42,980 nt of DNA. Source: an uncultured Mollicutes bacterium. Lineage in GTDB: Bacteria; Bacillota_I; Bacilli_A; RFN20; CAG-826. The first letter of the stretch is position 1. Every line of letters starts with the position of its first letter. The notes below the pieces were generated by a model, which made no database searches, had not been told where the DNA came from, and worked only from the letters and a program-made list of their open reading frames with translations. Shown piece by piece: positions 8,035 through 15,469 of the stretch. The translations under genes and the position numbers were made by a program. Location: NCBI GenBank assembly GCA_900545015.1, contig UQXJ01000011.1:1-42980 (forward strand), read 5' to 3'.

Positions 8035-9826
8035 TCGAATTAAAAAAATATTTTTGATAACTTTATTATCTTTTTCTCCTATATTAACTTCGTGCAATGC
8101 TAAAGAAAATGAAGGAGACAATATTGTTTTTGTTAAAGACGATAAAGTAAGAGTGACTCTTATTGATTCGAAGCACGTAATAAAATCTAGCGAAAGTATC
8201 GTTACACAAAAAGGAAATGATGTCATTTTTAATATTGAATTTGAAGAAAATTATACAATTGATTCATGCTCGATTTGGAAAGCTAAAATAGAAGTTGATG
8301 ATAAAAATCCTGAAAAATGTTTATTAACAATTCCTAGTGTTACTAAAGATACAAGGTTTACTGTAATTGGAAAAGAAATTCAAAATAGAATTATTTATGA
8401 ATTTAAAGATGGAAGTTATAAAAATAAAAATTATTACATTCAAAATTACACATCAACTAGAAGAAAAAGGGTAAACACTATTAATACAGAGGAAGTAATT
8501 TGTCCAGGTTATGCCTTTGTTGGGCGGAACACAAAAGAAGATTATACTGGAAAATTTATCACTGCGGGAAGTAGATTTACACCATTTAAAAAGCAACGAA
8601 CACTTTATGCAGTTTATAAAAAAGAAGCTGATGAAAAATTATTTAGATATAAAGGAATTGATTCAACTAGTGTTGAAATTGAATCTTATATTGGAGAAGT
8701 TACTAGTTCATTAGTTATACCTTCTAAAATTGATGGTAAAGATGTAGTTTCTCTTGGCGAAAAATTTAATTTATCTTTTGATATAGAAGAATTAATTCTT
8801 CCTAAAACACTAAAAACAGTCAATAAAGAAGCGAGATTTGCAGGGAAAATCACTAACTTATTCTTTTATGATACGTTAAATGAAGTATATGATGAAAACT
8901 TTAATAGTGTAGAAAAGATACATATTATAGCAAACGAAAAACCTAAATTTATTTATAATGATTTTGCATTTTTCGCTGATGCAATCGACAATATGATTGT
9001 TCCTGATTTTAAAGAAAGTATCTATTTGTATTCAGGATGTAGTTTTACTTATGGGTGCTATTCAGAATTTTTAGAGCAAATTTTAGGATATAAATATTCA
9101 GTTTATAATCTTGGTTTAATTGGCGGAATAAGCGCATATTTTCAGCTTGATATTATCACAAATTATATAAGGAAAAATGATATTCTAATTCATGCTCCAG
9201 AAGAAGGAGCACCTGCTCAATTTTTATTTTATAAATATGTTGATGAAAGAATGTTTATCATGTGTGAAAGTAATTATGATTTACTTACAATACCAACAAT
9301 GGATCATATGGTTTCTTATTTTGAAGCTTTTAGAACATATAAAACTTCTAAAAACAAAATTAGAAGATATAACAAATATGAAGACATCAACACTCGTTTT
9401 AATGATAGAGGAGATTATGTAACTAATCGTCCATTTTATGATTTGCCTGAATACGATAAACAATATGGCGTTGTTCCTTATTCACCTGCTTTAGATTTTG
9501 TTAAAGAAGACGTTATGAAAAATTTTGAACCATATTATAAGAAGATTAATGAAAAAGGAGCAAAAACTTTATTTTCATATTCGCCAATGAATCGACAAGC
9601 TATACCACTAGATGAAATTAAAAACATTGAATTATTTGATGAAGGCATTAAAAAATATTTTTCAAATCACCCATATGTTTCTGTTATATCTAATTTAAAT
9701 GACTATATTTTCGATGGCAGATATTTCTTTGACGCTGACTATCATCTTAATAACGAAGGCGCAAAAATTAGAACTCAAAAACTAGGCGATGATATTGTTA
9801 AATATCTAGATAGCCAAGTTATTTAA
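8024..9826 (+). CDS. SGNH-type lipoprotein with Listeria-Bacteroides repeat
   Basis: A 600-residue lipoprotein: signal peptide with lipobox ILTSC, ribosome site GGAG at 8010-8013. Domains in order: an N-terminal beta region; a Listeria-Bacteroides repeat near 145-195 (GYAFVGRNTKEDYTGKFITAGSRFTPF..RTLYAVY); an LRR_5-like stretch near 215-310; and a C-terminal SGNH domain with SGCSFTYG (S340) and FDADYHLNNEGAK (D570, H574). The late block matches that of the preceding gene (D-x-x-x-H-L-N), so the two are paralogous in their catalytic part with the binding domains on opposite sides. It is the last gene of the acyl-transfer operon and probably acts on the cell surface as an acyl transferase or esterase. 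Confidence 0.75.
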   Translation: MNINRIKKIFLITLLSFSPILTSCNAKENEGDNIVFVKDDKVRVTLIDSKHVIKSSESIVTQKGNDVIFNIEFEENYTIDSCSIWKAKIEVDDKNPEKCLLTIPSVTKDTRFTVIGKEIQNRIIYEFKDGSYKNKNYYIQNYTSTRRKRVNTINTEEVICPGYAFVGRNTKEDYTGKFITAGSRFTPFKKQRTLYAVYKKEADEKLFRYKGIDSTSVEIESYIGEVTSSLVIPSKIDGKDVVSLGEKFNLSFDIEELILPKTLKTVNKEARFAGKITNLFFYDTLNEVYDENFNSVEKIHIIANEKPKFIYNDFAFFADAIDNMIVPDFKESIYLYSGCSFTYGCYSEFLEQILGYKYSVYNLGLIGGISAYFQLDIITNYIRKNDILIHAPEEGAPAQFLFYKYVDERMFIMCESNYDLLTIPTMDHMVSYFEAFRTYKTSKNKIRRYNKYEDINTRFNDRGDYVTNRPFYDLPEYDKQYGVVPYSPALDFVKEDVMKNFEPYYKKINEKGAKTLFSYSPMNRQAIPLDEIKNIELFDEGIKKYFSNHPYVSVISNLNDYIFDGRYFFDADYHLNNEGAKIRTQKLGDDIVKYLDSQVI

Positions 9827-9848
9827 TAATATTTTTAAAAATATTATT
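9825..9848. terminator. Perfect 24-bp A/T palindrome at operon end
   Basis: Two 12-base arms without a loop (9825-9836 and 9837-9848) overlap the stop codon of the SGNH lipoprotein gene and run into a short T-run. It is the only hairpin-like structure between the acyl-transfer and GH3 operons and could end transcription, but an all-A/T stem is weak. Confidence 0.35.
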
Positions 9849-9896
9849 TTCACGAGAAGCTGTGGTTTTTATTCAAGAATGGAAAAATGAAAAAGA

Positions 9897-9910
9897 TGTA
9901 AGCGCTTACA
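9897..9910. promoter_or_regulatory. CcpA-type cre palindrome
   Basis: TGTAAGCGCTTACA is a perfect 14-bp palindrome that fits the cre consensus TGWAANCGNTNWCA at every position. It ends directly before the first LytTR-type box of the GH3 promoter, about 40 bases upstream of the -35. Catabolite control of a surface glycosidase operon would be expected in Bacilli. Another LacI-family regulator could bind the same sequence; no such gene is in the window. Confidence 0.65.
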
Positions 9911-9914
9911 CGAG

Positions 9915-9943
9915 TAATACCACCTAAACGACCAGTTATACCA
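9915..9943 (+). promoter_or_regulatory. Direct repeats TAATACCA/TTATACCA, 21 bp apart (LytTR-type boxes)
   Basis: TAATACCA at 9915-9922 and TTATACCA at 9936-9943 repeat with a 21-bp period, ending 6 bases before the -35 of the GH3 operon, nearly the same geometry as at 3317-3345. The right box, CCAGTTATACCA (9932-9943), matches the first ten positions of the VirR-box consensus as I recall it (CCAGTTNTNCAC). The LytTR regulator gene lies just beyond this operon. Confidence 0.55.
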
Positions 9944-9949
9944 AAATTA

Positions 9950-9977
9950 ATGACAAGTAAAAATAGGAATTTAAAAT
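9950..9977 (+). promoter_or_regulatory. Promoter of the GH3 operon
   Basis: Candidate -35 ATGACA (9950-9955) and -10 TAAAAT (9972-9977), 16-base spacer. The elements lie just downstream of the paired boxes. The gene start at 10004 follows a strong AAAGGAG site at 9990-9996. Confidence 0.5.
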
Positions 9978-10003
9978 AAAAGCATATTTCAAAGGAGATA
10001 AAA

Positions 10004-13000
10004 ATGAAAAAAAGAAAAATAATGCTTTTTGCGTTGTCTACATTAGGATTAGGAGCAATGGTGGCTGCACCAACTACTAATATCCTTAAACCTCACGGAC
10101 TTGTCATGCGTCAAGCAGGCGGTCAAAAATTCTATTCTGAATTTGGATCACACCAAGACGTAATTGATGCAGGTAGAGACTTCAACGTTACTATTAACGA
10201 AGAAGGTATGACACTTTTAAAGAATGATTATAATGTTTTGCCTTTTGAAGGTGTTAAGAGACTTTCTGTATTTGGAAAAGCTTCTGTAAAACCTGCTTAT
10301 TCAGGCGGTGGTTCTGGACAAACAACAAGTCAAGGTATGGTTGATTTCTATCAATCACTTGAAGAAGTTGGCTATGTTGTAAACCCATCACTTAAAGCTT
10401 TCTATGAAAATAATGCTGTTTCTGGCGAAGGACCAAAAGCTGGTGGTATGTTCTCAGGCAATACATTCCAAATCGGTGAAACACCTGTTGATAGCTATAC
10501 ACCTGCATTAAAAGAAACATTTAAAGGATATAATGATGCTGCTCTTGTATTCTTAGAAAGATCAGGCTCAGAAGGTGCTGATAACCCAAGGGCTTTAGGC
10601 GATTATATGTCAGACCCTGATGAAGTTAAGAATGCACATCACTATTTCGAACTTTCAGTTAATGAAACAGCAATGATTGAAATGGTTAAGAAGAGCTTCA
10701 ATAAGATTGTTATCGTTGTTAACTCACCTTCACCATTAGAAGTCGCTGAACTTGTTAAAGATCCTAAGATTGGTGGTATTATCTGGGCTGGTATTCCAGG
10801 AATGAACGGATTTAAGGCTTTAGGAAGAATCTTAAATGGTACAGTTAACCCATCAGGTAAAACAGCTGATACTTGGGTTACAGATTATAGACAAGACCCA
10901 ACATGGAATAACTTCGGTGATGGTTCTCAAACAACTGGATTTAAAGGAAGTAATTACACATTAAAAGATCCAGATGGTAAAAATATTAGTGGCCGTTATG
11001 CTGCTGATGGTAGTGATGTCCAAGGCGATGCAACTAGTGGTTCAGGCTTAAGAACACGTGATAATTTTGTTAGATATGAAGAAGGTATCTATGTTAACTA
11101 TGGATATTATGAAACAGTCGGTCACGATAAAGGCGAAGAGTGGTATAAAGAACATGTAACATTCCCATTAGGCTATGGCTTATCATATACAAACTTTGAA
11201 TATGAAATCGTAGATCCAAAAGTTACTGAAATTACAAAAGATGGTTCATTCAGTCTTGATGTTAAAGTTACAAATAAGGGAACACGTGCTGGTAAAGAAG
11301 TAGTGCAACTTTATTTCAAACCTCCTTATATTGATGGTGAAATCGAGAAAACATATGAAAAATTAGCAGCTTTTGCAAAGACAGACTTAATTGCTCCAGG
11401 AAAGAGCGACACAGTTACATTAACGTTCAATTTCCAAGATATGGCTTCTTATGATGCTGATGATGCTAATAAGAATAAACATGTTGGCTATGAATTAGAT
11501 GCAGGAAAATATCAAGTCTCACTTAATACATCAGCTCATGATATTGTTAAATCATATAATTTAGATTTAAAAGAAGATATTAATTACGATGTAGATAGAA
11601 CTACAGGTAATAAAGTTGAAAATAGATTCGATAAAGCAAATTCATCACTTCCTACAAAGAAAGGTATGTTTGAACCTATGAGTAGAGCAAAAGATAACTA
11701 TATGAAGTTACCAGATGCTCCAAAAGAAGAAGAAACACACGTTGATGATAAGATGCTTGCTGATATTATTGATGTTTATTCAGCAACTAAGATGGAAACA
11801 AAATCAACAATCTGGAGTGAAGTCTATGGCGAAGATGATCCAAGAATTATCTCAGATGAATTAAAACAAAAATTCATTGATAAAGTATACTATCAACAAG
11901 ACCCAACTAAGAGAGAAACTTTATTTAAATCATATAAAGAAATGGGCGCTATGGATTATGATGATCCAGAATGGGAAAAAGTATTAAATAACTTAACATG
12001 GAGTGAAATCGTTGATTTAGTCCATGATGGTGGTTATAAAACAACGAAGGTTGATTTCATCGGAAAAGAAAATGAAGTCGATAGCGATGGTCCTGCAGGA
12101 ATTAGAGATGTTGCATGGTGTTGTGAAGTTAATATCGCATCTACATGGAACGTTGATATTGCAAGAAGAATGGGTGAATTAATTGGTGAAGAATCACTTT
12201 GGGCAAATGAACCAGGTTGGTATGCTCCAGCTATGAACGCTCACCGTTCAACATTTGGTGGAAGATGCTTCGAATATTATTCAGAAGAACCATTATTATC
12301 AGGCAAGATTGGTGCTGGTGCTGTTGGTGGAGCACAATCAAAAGGTGTTAGAGCTTACATTAAACACTTTGCATTAAACGACCAAGAAACAAGTCGTCAA
12401 TCATTAAATACATTTGCTTCAGAACAAGCAATTCGTGAAATTTACTTAAAACCATTTGAACTTTCTGTAAAAGAAGGTGGAGCTACCGGTGTTATGGGGG
12501 GATTCAACCAAATTGGTACAGTCGCAGCTCATGCTAACTATGGCTTATTAACTGAAGTTTTAAGAAATGAATGGGGCTTCAAAGGCGCTGTTGTTACTGA
12601 CTATGGTGAAGTTGGACAAATGAATGTAGCTGATTCTGCAGTTGAAAGATTTGTTTCAGGATTGAATTTCTGTTTAAATGGTGGACCAACTAAAACAACA
12701 ATGGGAACATATGATGCAGCAAAGAATCAAGTTCTCTTAAACGATGAAAACGGAACTCCAACTCCAGTTTATTCATACTGGTGGCATATGAGAAATAACG
12801 CTAAGAATATTCTTTGGATGAGTTCACATTCAAATGCTCAAGATAACTTCTTAGATAAGACTCAATTCACTAACCAAACTGTTAATGTTACAAGCTCAGT
12901 AAGTGCATTAGAAACAATTGCATGTGATGTTACAAAACTTGGAACAACAGATGTTAATTACAAACTAACAAGTGGCACTTTACCTCAAGGCTTAAGCTTA

Positions 13001-13984
13001 TCAGCTGATGGTAGAATTACAGGTAAAACAACACAAGTTGGTACAACAAAAGTTAAAGTTACATTATATGCTGATGGCTATATCGATATGACTAGAGAAA
13101 TTACAATCGTTGTGAATCCAGCAGTTAGATACAATGGTGAACTTAACGAATTCCAAATTGGTCATGAGGTTGCTGCAGGAAGAAAACTTGAAAATGATGC
13201 TTATAAAGTTGGTGATAAGATCATGACAGGTAGTGGCTCATCACAAACACAAAGTGAAATTAAGAGAGTTGAATACTCTGCAACTGGTTTACCAGCAGGC
13301 TTAGCATTAGCTGCAGATGGTACATTAACAGGTACACCAACTGTATCTACAATTAGCAATGTTGAAGTTACAGTTTATGGAATTTATCAAGGTAGAAGAG
13401 GTGAAGAAAAAGTTAGCCTTAAAGAAACAGTTAAATTCGTTGTTAAAGATGCTTCAGGAAACGCTCCAGTAGAAGTTGTACCTTCATTAACTGATAAAGA
13501 ACTTGCTGAAAAAGCTCAAAAAGAAGCTGAAGCTGCAAAGGCTGAAGCTACAAAAGCTAAAGCAGATGCTGCAACTGCTCAAGAAGCTGCAGATGCTGCT
13601 AAGAAGGCTGCTGAAGCTGCACAAGCTAGAGCTGAAAAAGCTGAAGTAGAAGCAGGAAATAACTCTGAAGCTGCAAAGGCTGCTAGAGCTGAAGCAAAAG
13701 CTGCTCAAGAAGCTGCTGAAGCTGCACAAAAAGCTGCAGATGCTGCTAAAGCAGACGCAGATGCAAAGATAGCTGCTGCTGAAGCAAAAGCAAAAGCTGC
13801 TCAAGATGCTGCAGATGCTGCTAAGAAAGCTTTAGAAGATTATATTGCTACTAATAAAGATACAAAGGTTGAAGCAAAAGGATCAGACCCAGCTGCTGTT
13901 ACTGGAATAGTATTAGGAACTGTCGGATTATTAGCTGGTCTTGGTGCATTAATCATGAATCTTTTAAAGAAAAAAACTCATTAA
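10004..13984 (+). CDS. GH3 glycosidase, circularly permuted, on a membrane-anchored alanine-rich stalk
   Basis: A 1326-residue surface enzyme of glycoside hydrolase family 3 (beta-glucosidase/xylosidase-like). Order: signal peptide (7-25); the GH3 C-terminal sandwich domain (about 60-300, NEEGMTLLKND); FnIII-like domain (about 395-525); the catalytic TIM barrel (about 660-890) with DSDGPAGIRD, KHFALNDQE and the nucleophile segment VVTDYGEV (D866). The barrel normally comes first, so this is the swapped order known from some ruminal GH3 enzymes. Then two Ig-like repeats (about 961-1149, GLSLSADGRITG and GLALAADGTLTG), an Ala/Glu/Lys coiled coil (about 1162-1282) and a C-terminal membrane segment (about 1296-1321) ending KKKTH. 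It probably stands off the membrane on this stalk. Sugar specificity cannot be read. First gene of a three-gene operon. Confidence 0.88.
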   Translation: MKKRKIMLFALSTLGLGAMVAAPTTNILKPHGLVMRQAGGQKFYSEFGSHQDVIDAGRDFNVTINEEGMTLLKNDYNVLPFEGVKRLSVFGKASVKPAYSGGGSGQTTSQGMVDFYQSLEEVGYVVNPSLKAFYENNAVSGEGPKAGGMFSGNTFQIGETPVDSYTPALKETFKGYNDAALVFLERSGSEGADNPRALGDYMSDPDEVKNAHHYFELSVNETAMIEMVKKSFNKIVIVVNSPSPLEVAELVKDPKIGGIIWAGIPGMNGFKALGRILNGTVNPSGKTADTWVTDYRQDPTWNNFGDGSQTTGFKGSNYTLKDPDGKNISGRYAADGSDVQGDATSGSGLRTRDNFVRYEEGIYVNYGYYETVGHDKGEEWYKEHVTFPLGYGLSYTNFEYEIVDPKVTEITKDGSFSLDVKVTNKGTRAGKEVVQLYFKPPYIDGEIEKTYEKLAAFAKTDLIAPGKSDTVTLTFNFQDMASYDADDANKNKHVGYELDAGKYQVSLNTSAHDIVKSYNLDLKEDINYDVDRTTGNKVENRFDKANSSLPTKKGMFEPMSRAKDNYMKLPDAPKEEETHVDDKMLADIIDVYSATKMETKSTIWSEVYGEDDPRIISDELKQKFIDKVYYQQDPTKRETLFKSYKEMGAMDYDDPEWEKVLNNLTWSEIVDLVHDGGYKTTKVDFIGKENEVDSDGPAGIRDVAWCCEVNIASTWNVDIARRMGELIGEESLWANEPGWYAPAMNAHRSTFGGRCFEYYSEEPLLSGKIGAGAVGGAQSKGVRAYIKHFALNDQETSRQSLNTFASEQAIREIYLKPFELSVKEGGATGVMGGFNQIGTVAAHANYGLLTEVLRNEWGFKGAVVTDYGEVGQMNVADSAVERFVSGLNFCLNGGPTKTTMGTYDAAKNQVLLNDENGTPTPVYSYWWHMRNNAKNILWMSSHSNAQDNFLDKTQFTNQTVNVTSSVSALETIACDVTKLGTTDVNYKLTSGTLPQGLSLSADGRITGKTTQVGTTKVKVTLYADGYIDMTREITIVVNPAVRYNGELNEFQIGHEVAAGRKLENDAYKVGDKIMTGSGSSQTQSEIKRVEYSATGLPAGLALAADGTLTGTPTVSTISNVEVTVYGIYQGRRGEEKVSLKETVKFVVKDASGNAPVEVVPSLTDKELAEKAQKEAEAAKAEATKAKADAATAQEAADAAKKAAEAAQARAEKAEVEAGNNSEAAKAARAEAKAAQEAAEAAQKAADAAKADADAKIAAAEAKAKAAQDAADAAKKALEDYIATNKDTKVEAKGSDPAAVTGIVLGTVGLLAGLGALIMNLLKKKTH

Positions 13985-14003
13985 TTTATAAATAAATAAT
14001 TTT

Positions 14004-14031
14004 AAGAGGCATATGGCGACATATGCCTCTT
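14004..14031 (+). promoter_or_regulatory. Intercistronic hairpin with GCGA tetraloop
   Basis: Perfect 12-base arms (14004-14015 and 14020-14031) close a GCGA loop of the stable GNRA type. It lies 19 bases after the GH3 stop and 5 bases before the GAGGA ribosome site of the next gene. No T-run follows, so it is more likely an mRNA-stabilising or processing element that sets the ratio of the two products than a terminator. Confidence 0.6.
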
Positions 14032-14048
14032 ATACGAGGATTAAACAT

Positions 14049-15458
14049 ATGAAAAAGAAAGTAATGTTAGCTGTTTTACTTTCTTCTTTGACTCTTGGAG
14101 GATTTGTTACTGGTTGTAGTACAAATGAACCGGGCACTGATACACATGTGTCTTCTTCAAAATCAAAACTTGATGCTCAAGTTAAGGTAGCTGAAGAAAT
14201 AGTTAAAGAAGAGAATAAATTTAAAACTGAAGGAATGCCTGAATTTAAAGTAGCACTTGAAAATGCTAAAAATGTTTTAGATAACGATAATGCTACTAAT
14301 GAAGACATTCAAAAAGCTTCAACTGCATTGGCTGATGCTTATAATAAATTAGTAAGAATCGCTGAACCTATGGATAAAGATGAAGGCGGAGGTGGCGGAG
14401 GAGAAGAAAAACCTCCATTTGAAGAAGCAGATAAAGATGAACTTCAACTTCAAATTAAAAATGCTGAAAAGAAAAATACTGGAAAATCAGTAGATGCATA
14501 TTTAAATACTCAAGAAGAATATGATGCTTATGTTGCTGCTTTAGCAAAAGCAAAAGAACTTATTGCTAAAGAAGATGCGACTCAAGAAGAAGTTGATAAT
14601 GCTGTAGACGCTTTAAAAGCTGCAAGCAAAAAATTAATCTTAGCTGTTAGATTAAGTCTTAACTTAAATTATGAAGGTGCAGAAGCTCCTACTGTTATCA
14701 AGCAACAAAAGAATAAAAGAGCTTTTACTTTGTTTGAAGATGACACACATAAAGATGGATTCTTAAATATTCCTAGACCTACAAGAACAGGTTATTTCTT
14801 TAATGGTTGGTATACAACTCCATCAATTACAGAATCAAGTAAACCTTATAACTTTAATAGAACATTAACTACTGATCTTACTTTATACGCAAGTTGGTTA
14901 GATACAAGTGGAACACCAGAAAAACAAACTTATTATTTTGATGGTGAAGAAGTACATGGTTTAAGAAATCAAACTGGTAAAGGATATAGTGGTGCTAACT
15001 CTGGCTTAGCCATGATTGTTAGTAGAGACGATGCACATAATGGACAAGCTGTTGGATATATGAATTCAACAAATTGTACATTAGATTATGTTATTTATTC
15101 TGATACTGAAACAACAGCAAGTAACTTTGAAATGAGTCTATCTTGTGAATTCATGAATTTAACACTTAATCCAAGTTTATTTAGTGTTGTAGTTAATGGA
15201 ACTGAAATTAAATATTCAGATATTACAATGACGTTCCCTGAAGATGCTGATAAAACAAGTTACGCCTTACCATTTAAGTGGTTTAAGATATCTGATTCTA
15301 TAAAGCTTAAAGCTGGAGAAAATCACATTAAATTCACTGTTTGCAATAGTGACTTAATTGGTACAGGATTTGGAACTATGGAATCAAAAGCTCCTATATT
15401 TGACTGCATCAAGTTTGATACAACTGCTCGTCTTATGCGGTTCCCAATAGGACAATAG
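14049..15458 (+). CDS. Lipoprotein with FIVAR domains and carbohydrate-binding-like C-terminus
   Basis: The ATG at 14049 (GAGGA at 14036-14040) gives a 469-residue lipoprotein with lipobox FVTGC; the in-frame ATG at 14013 lies in the hairpin and is unlikely. Domains: two FIVAR-type helical repeats separated by a glycine-rich hinge (GGGGGGEE); a Listeria-Bacteroides repeat (PTRTGYFFNGWYTTP...LTLYASW); and a C-terminal beta domain (about 300-465) with features of CBM6/35-like modules (YSGANSGLAMIV..., FKWFKISDSIKLKAGENHIKFTV). It lies between two GH3 genes and probably holds polysaccharide near them. The CBM call is by pattern only. Confidence 0.7.
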   Translation: MKKKVMLAVLLSSLTLGGFVTGCSTNEPGTDTHVSSSKSKLDAQVKVAEEIVKEENKFKTEGMPEFKVALENAKNVLDNDNATNEDIQKASTALADAYNKLVRIAEPMDKDEGGGGGGEEKPPFEEADKDELQLQIKNAEKKNTGKSVDAYLNTQEEYDAYVAALAKAKELIAKEDATQEEVDNAVDALKAASKKLILAVRLSLNLNYEGAEAPTVIKQQKNKRAFTLFEDDTHKDGFLNIPRPTRTGYFFNGWYTTPSITESSKPYNFNRTLTTDLTLYASWLDTSGTPEKQTYYFDGEEVHGLRNQTGKGYSGANSGLAMIVSRDDAHNGQAVGYMNSTNCTLDYVIYSDTETTASNFEMSLSCEFMNLTLNPSLFSVVVNGTEIKYSDITMTFPEDADKTSYALPFKWFKISDSIKLKAGENHIKFTVCNSDLIGTGFGTMESKAPIFDCIKFDTTARLMRFPIGQ

Positions 15459-15469
15459 AGGTAATAATT

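Noticed and set aside
8511..8714. 67-codon frame inside the SGNH lipoprotein gene
   Set aside because: Lies wholly within a well-supported gene in another frame and lacks a ribosome site.
13487..13804. Minus-strand open frame rich in Ser, Cys and Phe
   Set aside because: It mirrors the alanine-rich coiled coil of the GH3 gene; the composition is a by-product of the repeated GCT/GCA codons and there is no ribosome site.
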